From positions 744,001 through 808,000 of the forward strand of contig JADJWR010000003.1 in assembly GCA_016716275.1 (NCBI GenBank): 64,000 nt of DNA, read 5' to 3'. This document shows positions 44,495 to 53,580 of this stretch, piece by piece (position 1 is the stretch's first letter; every line of letters starts with the position of its first letter). The position numbers and the translations under genes were made by a program. The notes under the pieces are model-generated. The model was given only the letters and a program-made list of their open reading frames with translations. It made no database searches and had not been told where the DNA came from. This stretch comes from Burkholderiales bacterium. GTDB taxonomy: Bacteria; Pseudomonadota; Gammaproteobacteria; Burkholderiales; Burkholderiaceae_F.

Positions 44495-46405
44495 ATGTTC
44501 GACACCATCCGATCGCACCGCCGCTGGTTGATGATCTTCCTGACGCTGCTGGTGTTCCCGTCGTTCGTCGCGACCGGGATCTACGGCTACAACCGCTTCA
44601 TGTCGAGCGAGGAGGCGGTCGCCAAGATCGGCGGCGAGCCGATCTCGCCGCAGGAGCTCGAGGCGGCGCATCGGCAGCGGCTCGAGCAGATCCGCCAGGC
44701 GCTCGGCGAGAACTTCGACCCCGCCGTGTTCGACAGCCCGGCGGCGCGCGAAGCGAGCCTCAATTCGCTGCTCGGTGACCGTGCGCTGCGCAAGGAGGCG
44801 GCCGACTCGCACCTGGTCGTCAGCGAGAGCCGTCTGCGCCAGCTGATCGGCTCGATCCCCGCGTTCCAGGCCGACGGCAAGTTCTCCTACGAGCGCTACC
44901 GGACCCTGCTCGCCGCGCAGGGGATGAACGAGGCGGTTTTCGAGCAGCGCGTGCGCGAGGACCTGGCGCGTGACCTGCTGCTCGAGGGCGTGGGGCGCTC
45001 GGCGATCGTGCCGACCGAGCTGACCGCGCGCCTGGCGGCGCTGGTGCAGGAGACGCGGACGATCCGCGAGCGTCGCTTCCGCCCGGAGGACTTCGTCGCC
45101 AAGGCGACCGTCGGCGACGAAGCGATTCGCGCCCACTACGAGGCGAGCCGGGCGCAGTTCGAGACCAAGGAGAGCATCGACGTGCAGGTGCTGGCGCTGA
45201 CGCTCGACGACGTGGCGCGGCAGGTCAGCGTGCCGCCGGCCGAACTGCAGTCTTACTACGAGCAGAACAAGGCGAGCTTCGCCGAGCCCGAGCAACGCCG
45301 CGCAAGCCACATCCTGCTGACGGTGGGCGAGGGTGGCTCGGCGAAGGACAAGGAAGGGGCGCGCAAGCTGGCGCAGGATCTGCTGGCCAGACTGAAGGCG
45401 CAGCCGGACGAGTTCGCCAGGCTGGCGCAGGAGTACTCGAAGGACCCCGGCTCGGCCGCCAAGGGCGGCGACCTCGGCCTGTTCGGTCGCGGCATGATGG
45501 TCAAGCAGTTCGAGGAGGCGGCGTTCGGCCTGAAGGTCGGCCAGATCAGCGAGGTCGTCGAGACGGAGTTCGGGCTGCACGTGATCCGTGTCACGGAGGT
45601 CAAGGGCGGCGCGGTCGCGCCGTTCGAGCAGGTCAAGGACAGGATCGAGTCGACCTTCCGCCAGCAGCAGGCGCAGAAGAAGTTCGCCGAGGCGGCCGAG
45701 CAGTTCACCAACATCGTCTACGAGCAGTCAGACAGCCTGCAGCCGGCCGCCGAGAAGCTCGGCCTGAAGATCCAGACCGTCGCCGGCGTCACGCGCGACG
45801 GCGCGCCGCGCGGCGCGTCCGGCGCGGCGCTGCTGCCCACCGCCGCCGTGCAGGCGCTGTTCGCCGACGATGCGCTGAACAAGAAGCGCAACATCGCCGC
45901 AGTCGAGGTCGGCAGCAACACGCTCGTCTCGGCGCGGGTGACCGAACACCGGCCGGCGCGGCTGCGGCCGCTCGAGGAGGTGAGCGCGCAGATCCGCGAG
46001 CGGCTGGTGCGCGAAGAGGCGATCCGGCTTGCCCGCGAGGCCGCAGAGAAGGCGGCCGACGCGCTGCGCAAGGCGCCGGCCGAGGCGGGCTTCTCGCCGC
46101 CGAGGACCGTGTCGCGCGGTCAGGCCGAGGACATGACGCCCGATGCGCTGAAGGAAGTGATGCGGACACCCGCCGACGGGTTGCCGGCATTCGTCGTCGC
46201 CGGCTCGGCGATGGGCGCGCAGTCGGTCTTCTGGGTGATCGAGGCCAGGCGGCCGGAGAAGGCGGACCCGCAGGCGCTCAGCCAGGTGCGGCGCGGCGTC
46301 GAGCAGCAGCAGGCGGCGGCCGACGACCAGGCCTACGTGGCCGAGCTGAAGCGCAAGCACAAGGCGCAGGTGGTCGACGCCCAGCGCACCGCCGCCAAGA
46401 AGTAA
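44495..46405 (+). CDS. ppiD: Peptidyl-prolyl cis-trans isomerase PpiD
   Basis: A 636-residue inner-membrane-anchored periplasmic folding factor. One N-terminal membrane helix (LMIFLTLLVFPSFVATGIYG, ~12-32), SurA-N-like helical region, parvulin domain at about 265-365 (ASHILLTVGEGGSAK, DPGSAAKGGDLGLFGRGMM, FGLHVIRVTEV), and a long C-terminal region. Located after HU and the tRNAs as in many proteobacteria. It acts near the Sec translocon on outer-membrane and periplasmic clients. Confidence 0.93.
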   Translation: MFDTIRSHRRWLMIFLTLLVFPSFVATGIYGYNRFMSSEEAVAKIGGEPISPQELEAAHRQRLEQIRQALGENFDPAVFDSPAAREASLNSLLGDRALRKEAADSHLVVSESRLRQLIGSIPAFQADGKFSYERYRTLLAAQGMNEAVFEQRVREDLARDLLLEGVGRSAIVPTELTARLAALVQETRTIRERRFRPEDFVAKATVGDEAIRAHYEASRAQFETKESIDVQVLALTLDDVARQVSVPPAELQSYYEQNKASFAEPEQRRASHILLTVGEGGSAKDKEGARKLAQDLLARLKAQPDEFARLAQEYSKDPGSAAKGGDLGLFGRGMMVKQFEEAAFGLKVGQISEVVETEFGLHVIRVTEVKGGAVAPFEQVKDRIESTFRQQQAQKKFAEAAEQFTNIVYEQSDSLQPAAEKLGLKIQTVAGVTRDGAPRGASGAALLPTAAVQALFADDALNKKRNIAAVEVGSNTLVSARVTEHRPARLRPLEEVSAQIRERLVREEAIRLAREAAEKAADALRKAPAEAGFSPPRTVSRGQAEDMTPDALKEVMRTPADGLPAFVVAGSAMGAQSVFWVIEARRPEKADPQALSQVRRGVEQQQAAADDQAYVAELKRKHKAQVVDAQRTAAKK

Positions 46406-46444
46406 GGGCGGCGCGGCCGCGTCGAGGCGGCGGCACGACGACGC

Positions 46445-47497
46445 TCAGCCGGCGGCAAGCTCGGCGGCCGCGCGCGCGAAATCGGTCTCGTCGCCGGCTC
46501 CGAGCATCACCGGCAAGGCCGACGCGGCGCGGCGGAAGTTGCGGTGGATCGACCGCTGGTAAGCCGGGTCGTAGTGCTCGTCGAGCAGCCGGCGAACCAT
46601 TTCCTCCCAGCGCTGCCCGGCGGCGAGCCGCTTCCATTCCTCGACCCGATCGCGTCCGTGCAGGTCGACGAGGCAGTCGAGTTGCCGCATCAAGGTCGGC
46701 GCATCGGCCTCGAAGTGCGCGTACTCGTCGCGCAGCAGACGGACCCGCGCCTCGGTCGGCAGCTGAAGCTGCAAGCACTCGGAGGCGCGCATCCGCTCGA
46801 GCAGCGCGTCGGGAAGCCGCAGCTGGCCGACCTTGCGGCTTTCGGACTCGACGAACACCGGCCGCCGCGGGTCGAAGGCGCGCAGCGCCGACCACAGCTG
46901 CGTCTCGAAGCTCTTCTGCGACGGCTGCGGCAGCGGCAGGGCGCCGAGCACGGAGCCGCGGTGGCAGGCGATTGCCTCGAGGTCGAGCACCTGCGCACCG
47001 CAGTCGGCCAGCCGGCGCAGCAGCCTGCTCTTGCCGCTGCCGGTCGGACCGCAGACGACGCGCAGGCACAGGTGCTTCGGCAGTTCGTCGAGCTCGCCGA
47101 GCACGTGGCGACGGAAGGCGCGGTAGCCGCCTTCGAGCTGGCGCGCCGGCCAGCCGACCGACGTCAGCACGTGAACCATCGCGCCGCTGCGCTGGCCGCC
47201 ACGCCAGCAGTACACGAGCGGCCGCCAGCTGCGCGGCTTCTCGGCGAACCGCTGCTCGAGGTGACGGGCGATGCTGCGGGCGACCAGCGCGGCGCCGCAG
47301 CGCCTGGCGGCGAAGGCCGATTCGAGCTTGTGCATCGTGCCGACGCGGACGCGCTCCTCATCGTCGAGCACCGGGCAGTTGATCGCGCCGGGCAGGTGAT
47401 CGAGCGCGAACTCCGACGGGCTGCGCACGTCGACGATGGCGTCGAAGGCGCCGAGGTCGGCCACCGCCTCGGCGCACGGCAGCGTCGGTCGCAACAC
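46445..47497 (-). CDS. mnmH: tRNA 2-selenouridine synthase MnmH (SelU/YbbB)
   Basis: 350 residues. N-terminal rhodanese domain with the active Cys in LVYCWRGGQRSGAMVHVL; C-terminal P-loop domain with VCGPTGSGKSRLLRRLAD. It replaces S with Se at the wobble 2-thiouridine of some tRNAs and also geranylates it. It normally needs selenophosphate from SelD, which is not in the window. Convergent with ppiD (39-bp gap). Confidence 0.92.
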   Translation of the reverse strand: MLRPTLPCAEAVADLGAFDAIVDVRSPSEFALDHLPGAINCPVLDDEERVRVGTMHKLESAFAARRCGAALVARSIARHLEQRFAEKPRSWRPLVYCWRGGQRSGAMVHVLTSVGWPARQLEGGYRAFRRHVLGELDELPKHLCLRVVCGPTGSGKSRLLRRLADCGAQVLDLEAIACHRGSVLGALPLPQPSQKSFETQLWSALRAFDPRRPVFVESESRKVGQLRLPDALLERMRASECLQLQLPTEARVRLLRDEYAHFEADAPTLMRQLDCLVDLHGRDRVEEWKRLAAGQRWEEMVRRLLDEHYDPAYQRSIHRNFRRAASALPVMLGAGDETDFARAAAELAAG

Positions 47498-47580
47498 GTC
47501 AGCGGCGCCCGGCCGCGCGAAGCCACTGACAGCCCCCGCGGAAGGCGGCCAGCGAAAGCGAGCGCGGGGGTCGTCTCACG

Positions 47581-48222
47581 TCAGCGCGACTTTGCCCGCA
47601 GCAGCGGCGCCAGCGTCGGCCAGACGTTCTCGAGCATGCGCGGCTGGGCGCGCTCGTTGGGGTGGATGCGATCGGACTGGAAGTACGCGAGGTCGTCGGC
47701 GAAGCCGTCGAGCAGGAACGGCACCAGCGCCAGTTTCCCGTCTCGCGCCAGTTGCGCGAAAACGCCGGCGAAACGCTCCGCGTACTCGCGGCCGTAGTTC
47801 GGCGGGATGCGCATGCCGACGAGCAGGACCCGCGCGCCGGCCTTGCGGCTGGCCTCGCTCATCGCTGCCAGGTTCTCTCGCATCGATGTCGGCGGCAGCC
47901 CGCGCAGGCCGTCGTTGGCGCCGAGCTGCAGCACCACGACGGCCGGACGATGTTCGTCGAGCAGCTTCGGCAACCTGGTCCTGCCGCCGCTGGTGGTCTC
48001 GCCGCTGATGCTCGCATTCACGACGCTATACTGCGCGGCCTCGCTGGCAAGGCGATCGGCAAGCAGCCTTACCCAGCCCGTTTCGCGCGGCAGGCCGTAC
48101 TCGGCGGACAGGCTGTCGCCGAGCACCAGGATAACGGCCGACTTGCCGCTCGCCGCTCCACCCGTGACGAGCATGACGGCGACAAGCGCAAGGCGCAGCC
48201 ATGCAACAGTCAGATTCAGCAC
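47581..48222 (-). CDS. tesA: Periplasmic acyl-CoA thioesterase / arylesterase TesA
   Basis: A 213-residue SGNH hydrolase with an N-terminal signal (LALVAVMLVTGGAASG), block I ILVLGDSLSAEYGL (Ser), block II Gly in NASISGETTSGG, block III LQLGANDGLRGLP and block V SDRIHPNERAQP (Asp and His). Known members hydrolyse acyl-CoAs, lysophospholipids and esters. It is divergent from and overlaps the ABC ATPase gene by 22 bp, the same tesA-ybbA pairing as in E. coli. Confidence 0.92.
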   Translation of the reverse strand: MLNLTVAWLRLALVAVMLVTGGAASGKSAVILVLGDSLSAEYGLPRETGWVRLLADRLASEAAQYSVVNASISGETTSGGRTRLPKLLDEHRPAVVVLQLGANDGLRGLPPTSMRENLAAMSEASRKAGARVLLVGMRIPPNYGREYAERFAGVFAQLARDGKLALVPFLLDGFADDLAYFQSDRIHPNERAQPRMLENVWPTLAPLLRAKSR

Positions 48223-48938
48223 AGCAGATGAGCGCAGGTCACGCCGCCAGCACGCCGACAGTGGCTCTGGCGGCCAAGGGACTCACGAAGATCGTGCAGG
48301 ATGCCACCGGCAGCCTGACGATCCTGGATGATATCAACCTGCAGATCGACAGCGGCGAGACGGTCGCCATCGTCGGCGCTTCCGGTTCGGGCAAGTCGAC
48401 GCTGCTCGGCCTGCTTGCCGGGCTGGACGTGCCCACCCGCGGCGAGGTGAGACTGTTCGGCGCCGATCTGTTTGCCAACGACGAGGACGGCCGGGCGCGG
48501 CTGCGGGCGCAGAACATCGGCTTCGTGTTCCAGTCGTTCCAGCTGCTGCCGCACCTGAGCGCGCTGGAGAACGTGCTGCTGCCGATGGAGCTTTCCGGCC
48601 GCACGCCGGACGGCGTGCCGGCGATGACGGCCGCCCGCGAGATGCTGACGCGGGTCGGGCTGGGCGAGCGGCTGTCGCATTACCCGAAGACGCTTTCGGG
48701 CGGCGAGCAGCAGCGCGTCGCGCTGGCGCGCGCCTTCGTGCTGCGGCCGCCGCTGCTGCTGGCCGACGAGCCGACCGGCAGTCTCGACGCCCGCACCGGT
48801 GATGCGGTGATCGAACTGATGTTCGAACTGAACCGCGAGCGAGGCTCGACGCTGGTGATGGTGACGCACGACCCGCAGATCGCCGCGCGCTGCGGCCGGC
48901 GGGTCGAGATCCAGGCCGGCCGCATCGCCGAAGGTTGA
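48201..48938 (+). CDS. ybbA: ABC transporter ATP-binding protein, LolD/YbbA (MacB) type
   Basis: 245 residues. Walker A IVGASGSGKSTLLGLLAGLD, Q-loop FVFQSFQLLPHLSALENVLLP, signature LSGGEQQRVALARAFVL, Walker B LLLADEPTGSLD, H-loop MVTHDP: the MacB/LolD subgroup for envelope or lipoprotein transport. Divergent overlap with tesA identifies it as YbbA-like. The usual large permease YbbP is not next to it; nnrD follows on the opposite strand. An ATG at 48231 (22 residues lower) is an alternative start. Confidence 0.88.
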   Translation: MQQSDSAQQMSAGHAASTPTVALAAKGLTKIVQDATGSLTILDDINLQIDSGETVAIVGASGSGKSTLLGLLAGLDVPTRGEVRLFGADLFANDEDGRARLRAQNIGFVFQSFQLLPHLSALENVLLPMELSGRTPDGVPAMTAAREMLTRVGLGERLSHYPKTLSGGEQQRVALARAFVLRPPLLLADEPTGSLDARTGDAVIELMFELNRERGSTLVMVTHDPQIAARCGRRVEIQAGRIAEG

Positions 48939-48954
48939 AGCGCGGTCCGGCGCC

Positions 48955-50412
48955 TCAGCGCCGGGCGCGCAGCTCGGCCAGCCGGCGCGCCGCCAGCGGC
49001 GCGATGTCGGTGGCCACCAGCCCGATGTCGGCACCGAACCGCTCGGCCGCTGCGCCGTGGAGCCAGACGGCTGCGTGGACCGCCTCGCGCGGGCTTGCAC
49101 ATTGTCCGATCAGCGCGCCGATCATGCCCGCGAGGACGTCGCCGGTGCCGGCGGTGGCCAGCGCCGGCGAACCGGTGGGGTTGATCGCGTAGCGGCCGTC
49201 GACTCCGGCGACGACGGTGCCGGCGCCCTTGAGCACGACCGTCGCACGGAACCGCCGCGCCAGTTCGAGCGCGTGGCCCAGGCGGTCCTGCTGGACCGTG
49301 GCCGCAGCGGTGCCCAGCAGCCGCGCGGCTTCGAGCGGGTGCGGCGTCAGCACCGTGTCGGCCTGCCGCGCCAGACAGCGCTGCGCCAGCGTCGCGTCGG
49401 CGCCGAGCAGGTTCAGCGCGTCGGCGTCGATGATCAGCGGGCAAGGACTGGCGAGCGCGGCGGTCAGCGCGCCGCGCGCCGCGTCGTCCTCGCCGAGGCC
49501 GCAGCCGATCACGCAGGCGGTCAAACCGTCGAGCCCTGCCAGCGGGCGGAACATCAGCTCCGGCTGCTGCGGATCGAGGCGCAGCCCGGCAGCGCCGATG
49601 CAGTCGAGGTAGACCCGGCCGGCGCCGAGCCGCAGCGCAGCGCGGGCGGCCAGCAGCGGCGCGCCGACCATGCCGAGATTGCCGCCGACGATCGCCACGC
49701 TGCCGTAGGTCCCCTTGTGCGTGTTGCGCGCTCGCGGGACGAGCAGGCCGGGGAAGTCCGACGGGGCGAGCAGCATGCCGGCGCAGGCGCCGGGAGCAAC
49801 GCCGATCGGCTCGATGTCCACGGTGCCGGCGGCGTCGCAGCCGTCGCCGGTGAAAAGTCCTGGCTTGGCGCCGATGAAGGTCACCGTTGCCGCCGCTCGA
49901 ACACCGGCGACATCGCCGACCCAGCAGCCCCGGTCGGCGTCCAGCCCGCTCGGCACGTCGATCGCCAGCACCGGCGCCGCCTGCCGGTTGAGCCAGTCGG
50001 CCGCGGCGAGAAAGACGCCGCCGAGCGGCCGCGCCATGCCGATGCCGAACATCGCGTCGACGACGGCGTCGCAACGCTCGTCGCCGGGCAACTCGGTCAG
50101 CGTGACACCGCCGGCGGCGGCCCAGCGGGCAAATGCAGCACGCGCATCCTCGGTGGCTGCGGCAGCCAGGGCAACGCACTGCACGTCGACGCCGCGGCGG
50201 GCCAGTTCGAGCGCACAGACGTAGCCGTCGCCGCCGTTGTTGCCGGGACCGCAGACGATGCGCACGCGCCCGCGGCCCTCCGGCAGGCGGGCCGCGACGA
50301 GTACGGCGGCAGCGGCGCCGGCGCGCTGCATCAGCGTGCCGGGCGCCAGCGCTGCCTGTGCCGACTGCTCGAGCGCGCGCAGCTCGGCGACCCGGTATAG
50401 AGGTTCGCCCAT
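48955..50412 (-). CDS. nnrD: Bifunctional NAD(P)H-hydrate epimerase / ADP-dependent dehydratase NnrD/NnrE
   Basis: 485 residues: N-terminal YjeF-N epimerase domain (IVCGPGNNGGDGYVCALELA) and C-terminal ribokinase-like dehydratase domain (GTYGSVAIVGGNLGMVGAPL; VLTPHPLEAARLLG; NPTGSPALATAGTGDVLAGM). Repairs hydrated NAD(P)H. It starts 9 bp after dadA on the same strand and so ends a five-gene minus-strand run, although it is a housekeeping enzyme. In E. coli this gene precedes tsaE; here it does not. Confidence 0.94.
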   Translation of the reverse strand: MGEPLYRVAELRALEQSAQAALAPGTLMQRAGAAAAVLVAARLPEGRGRVRIVCGPGNNGGDGYVCALELARRGVDVQCVALAAAATEDARAAFARWAAAGGVTLTELPGDERCDAVVDAMFGIGMARPLGGVFLAAADWLNRQAAPVLAIDVPSGLDADRGCWVGDVAGVRAAATVTFIGAKPGLFTGDGCDAAGTVDIEPIGVAPGACAGMLLAPSDFPGLLVPRARNTHKGTYGSVAIVGGNLGMVGAPLLAARAALRLGAGRVYLDCIGAAGLRLDPQQPELMFRPLAGLDGLTACVIGCGLGEDDAARGALTAALASPCPLIIDADALNLLGADATLAQRCLARQADTVLTPHPLEAARLLGTAAATVQQDRLGHALELARRFRATVVLKGAGTVVAGVDGRYAINPTGSPALATAGTGDVLAGMIGALIGQCASPREAVHAAVWLHGAAAERFGADIGLVATDIAPLAARRLAELRARR

Positions 50413-50421
50413 GCGGCAATG

Positions 50422-51684
50422 CTAAGCCTTGCCGCGGCGCGCGTATCGCTCCAGCGTCAGGCCCTCGAGGTCGATCTGCGGCTCGCGTCCGGCGACGATG
50501 TCGGCGAGAAGGCGCGCCGAACCGCAGGCCATTGCCCAGCCGGTCGATCCATGGCCGACGTTCAGGTAGACATTGGCCACCGGCGTGACGCCGAGTACCG
50601 GCGGCCCGTCGGGCAGCATCGGCCGCGCGCCGACCCAGGGCTGCGCCTGCCCGTAGTCGGCCGCGCCGGGAAACCAGTCGCGCGCCACCTTGAGCAGGGT
50701 GCCGAGTGCGGCGTCGCGCACCGTCAGCCGGCGGTTGCCGAGTTCGGCGGTGCCGGCGATGCGCAGGCGGTTGCCCATGCGGGTGACGGCAACCTTGAAG
50801 GCCTCGTCCATCACCGAGACCAGTGGCGCGAACTCGAGGCGGGTGATGCGCGCGGTCAGCGAATAGCCCTTGACCGGGTACAGGGGCAGCCGCACGCCGG
50901 CGCGGCGAAGCAGCCTGCCGCTGTCGGCGCCGGTCGCGATGACCAGCGCGTCGGCGGCGATCGTGCCGGCCGCCGTGCGCGCCTGCACGAAGCGATTGCC
51001 GTCGAACGCCAGGTCAGTCACGGCGGCATCGAAGCGGAAGGCGACGCCATCGGCTGCCGCTAGGTCCATGATGCGGCGGGTGAAGTAGGCGCAGTTGCCG
51101 GTTTCCTCGTCGGGCAGGTGCAGGCCGCCGGCAAGCGGCGTGCCGTCGACCAGTGCCGGCTCGAGCACCCGGCACTGGCCGGCGTCGAGCAGGCGGTGCG
51201 CCGTGCCCGACTGGCCGAGCAGCTCGAGCGACGGCCGGGCGCGCTCGACGTCGGCGTCGGTGCGGAACAGCTGCAGCCATCCCTGCGCCTGCTCGTAGTC
51301 GATCGAGTGACGGCTGCGCAGTTCGTGCAGCACCGTGCGGCTGTACTCGGCCAGGCGCTGCATGCGCTGCTTGTTCAGGCGAAAGCGCGCCAGCCGGCAC
51401 TCGCCGAGCCAGCGCGCCAGCCAGCGCCACTGCGCCGGATCGAAGCTCGGCCGGAAGATCACCGGCGAGGCGCCGCTGAGCAGGTAGCGCAGGACCTTCG
51501 ACGGCATGCCCGGCTGCGCCCACGGACCGGCATAGGCAGTCGACAGCACGCCGGCATTGCCATAGCTCGCCTCGCGGGCGACGCCACGCTGGCGCTCGAC
51601 GACAGTGACCTCGAAGCCCCGGCTGCGCAGCTCGAAGGCGGTGGTGACGCCGATCACGCCGGCGCCGACGACGAGCACGTGCAT
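50422..51684 (-). CDS. dadA: D-amino acid dehydrogenase small subunit DadA-like
   Basis: A 420-residue FAD oxidoreductase of the DAO family. Starts MHVLVVGAGVIGVTTAFELR; YGNAGVLSTAYAGPWAQPG and VKGYSLTARIT are DadA hallmarks, as is the end LNVGHGSTGWAMACGSARLL. It oxidises D-amino acids to 2-oxo acids and passes electrons to the respiratory chain. It lies 22 bp after dctM, so it is probably co-transcribed with the TRAP transporter, suggesting that the imported substrate is a D-amino acid or is turned into one. Inference from context only. Confidence 0.9.
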   Translation of the reverse strand: MHVLVVGAGVIGVTTAFELRSRGFEVTVVERQRGVAREASYGNAGVLSTAYAGPWAQPGMPSKVLRYLLSGASPVIFRPSFDPAQWRWLARWLGECRLARFRLNKQRMQRLAEYSRTVLHELRSRHSIDYEQAQGWLQLFRTDADVERARPSLELLGQSGTAHRLLDAGQCRVLEPALVDGTPLAGGLHLPDEETGNCAYFTRRIMDLAAADGVAFRFDAAVTDLAFDGNRFVQARTAAGTIAADALVIATGADSGRLLRRAGVRLPLYPVKGYSLTARITRLEFAPLVSVMDEAFKVAVTRMGNRLRIAGTAELGNRRLTVRDAALGTLLKVARDWFPGAADYGQAQPWVGARPMLPDGPPVLGVTPVANVYLNVGHGSTGWAMACGSARLLADIVAGREPQIDLEGLTLERYARRGKA

Positions 51685-51706
51685 TCGCTCTTGTCCGCGC
51701 TGCCGG

Positions 51707-53014
51707 CTACAGCTTCATCTGGCTTGGCAGGAAGGTGACCAGCGGCGGGAAGAACCAGATCAGCAGCACCGCGAGCACCATCATCGCGAAATAGGGAAGG
51801 GCGGCGCGGGCGATGTAGTTGATCTGGTGCCCGGTCATGCCCTGCAGCACGAACAGGTTGAATCCCACCGGCGGCGTGATCTGCGCCATCTCGACGACGA
51901 TCACGATGTAGATGCCGAACCACAGCAGGTCGATGCCGGCGGTCTGCAGCGTCGGCAGCAGCACCGCCATCGTCAGCACCACCATCGAGATGCCGTCGAG
52001 GAAGCAGCCGAGCACGATGAAGAAGACCATCAGCAGCAGGATCAGCGCGAACGGCGACAGGTTCATCGCGCCGATCGCCTCGGCCAGGTTGCGCGGCAGG
52101 CCGATGAAGCCCATCGCCAGCGACAGGAACGACGAGCCGGCGAGGATCAGCGCGATCATGCAGTAAAGCCGGGTGGCGCCCATCAGCGAGTCCCAGAAGC
52201 CGCGCCAGGTGAGCGACCGCTGCGCGGCGGCGACCGTCAGCGCGCCGAGCACGCCGAGTGCGGCAGCTTCGGTGGCAGTGGCGATGCCGGCGTAGATCGA
52301 ACCGAGCACGGCGAGGATCAGCAGCAACACCGGCACCAGGTGCAGCGATTCGGCGAGCTTGGCGCGCAGCGACAGCGCCCGGTCGGCAGGCGGGATCGCC
52401 TTCGGGTTGCGCAGCGACCACACGACCGTGTAGCCCATGAACAGGCCGGCCAGCATGATGCCCGGCACGATGCCGGCGATGAACAGCTTGCCGATCGACA
52501 CGTCGGCAGCGACGCCGTAGACGATCATGATGATCGACGGCGGGATCAGCAGGCCGAGCGTGCCGGCGCCGGCCAGCGTGCCGACCGACATGATCTCCGG
52601 ATAGCCACGGCTCCGCAGCTCGGGCAGCGACATCCTGCCGATGGTGGCGCAGGTGGCGGCGGAGGAGCCGGACACCGCGGCAAAGATGGTGCAGCCGACG
52701 ATGTTGGAGTGCAGGAGCCTGCCGGGCACCCGCTGCAGCCACGGCGCCAGGCCGCGGAACAGCCCCTCGGACAGGCGCGTCTTCAGCAGGATCTCGCCCA
52801 TCCAGATGAATAGCGGCAGCGCCGTCAGCGTCCAGCTCGACAGCGACCCCCACACCGTCAGCGCCAGCGCGTCGCCGCCGGGGCGGGTGGTGAACAGCTC
52901 CATGCCGATCCACGCCACGCCGAGCACCGCGATGCCGATCCACACGCCGGCGCCGAGGATGGCGAACATCGCGGCGATCAGGACAGTGGCGATCAGCGCA
53001 TCCACGGCGATCAC
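51707..53014 (-). CDS. dctM: TRAP transporter large permease DctM
   Basis: 435 residues with about 12 membrane helices. Typical motifs: GGDALALTVWGSLSSWTLTALPLFIWMGE-type N-terminus (52.8-52.9 kb), IFAAVSGSSAATCATIG, GTLGLLIPPSIIMIVYG, ATATEAAALGVLGAL, and EMAQITPPVGFNLFVLQG near the end. It forms the Na+-coupled pore with DctQ. Start GTG at 53014 overlaps the dctQ stop (GTGA). The open frame upstream of that is a shadow over dctQ. Confidence 0.93.
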   Translation of the reverse strand: MIAVDALIATVLIAAMFAILGAGVWIGIAVLGVAWIGMELFTTRPGGDALALTVWGSLSSWTLTALPLFIWMGEILLKTRLSEGLFRGLAPWLQRVPGRLLHSNIVGCTIFAAVSGSSAATCATIGRMSLPELRSRGYPEIMSVGTLAGAGTLGLLIPPSIIMIVYGVAADVSIGKLFIAGIVPGIMLAGLFMGYTVVWSLRNPKAIPPADRALSLRAKLAESLHLVPVLLLILAVLGSIYAGIATATEAAALGVLGALTVAAAQRSLTWRGFWDSLMGATRLYCMIALILAGSSFLSLAMGFIGLPRNLAEAIGAMNLSPFALILLLMVFFIVLGCFLDGISMVVLTMAVLLPTLQTAGIDLLWFGIYIVIVVEMAQITPPVGFNLFVLQGMTGHQINYIARAALPYFAMMVLAVLLIWFFPPLVTFLPSQMKL

Positions 53015-53547
53015 TCGATCGCGCCCGCGCTTGCCTGCGGTGGCAGCCGGCGCGTGCGCAGCGTATAGACGAGTGCTTCGAGGAAAGCGAGGAACAGGGC
53101 GGCCAGCCCGATCGCCATCGACAGTTGCGGAATCCACAGCGGCGTGGCGTCGATGTTCTGCGACACGTCGTGATAGACGTACGAACCCCAGACCAGCTTG
53201 CCGGCGAACCAGGCGAAGTAGCCCGACAGGAAGGTCGCCACCGTAAGGCAGAACACCTCGATCCACCAGCGCGGCCGGCCCTGCAGGCGCTGGATGATCA
53301 GCGTGACGCGGATGTGATCGCCGTGGCGCAGCGCCGCGGCCAGGGCGAGGAACGAGCCGGCCGCCAGCGTGTAGCCGGCGTAGGCGTCGACGCCGGCCAT
53401 CGAATAGCCGAGCAGGCGGCCGAAGATGTTGACGACCTCGATCAGCAGGGTGGCGAGGATGAACAGGGCGCCGAGGGCGCCGAGTCCCTGGTAGACCGGG
53501 TCGAGCCAGCTTCGCACGCGGCCGTCCGTGTCGAAGAGCAGGGGCAC
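53011..53547 (-). CDS. dctQ: TRAP transporter small permease DctQ
   Basis: 178 residues, four membrane helices; ALFILATLLIEVVNIFGRLL, RHGDHIRVTLIIQRL and CLTVATFLSGYFAWF fit DctQ. Located between dctP (33-bp gap) and dctM (4-bp overlap). Sequence is variable in this family; assignment rests on size, topology and neighbours. Confidence 0.88.
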   Translation of the reverse strand: MPLLFDTDGRVRSWLDPVYQGLGALGALFILATLLIEVVNIFGRLLGYSMAGVDAYAGYTLAAGSFLALAAALRHGDHIRVTLIIQRLQGRPRWWIEVFCLTVATFLSGYFAWFAGKLVWGSYVYHDVSQNIDATPLWIPQLSMAIGLAALFLAFLEALVYTLRTRRLPPQASAGAIE

Positions 53548-53580
53548 GCCGGCGCGCCCGGGCGCCGGCGCGGCGGACGG

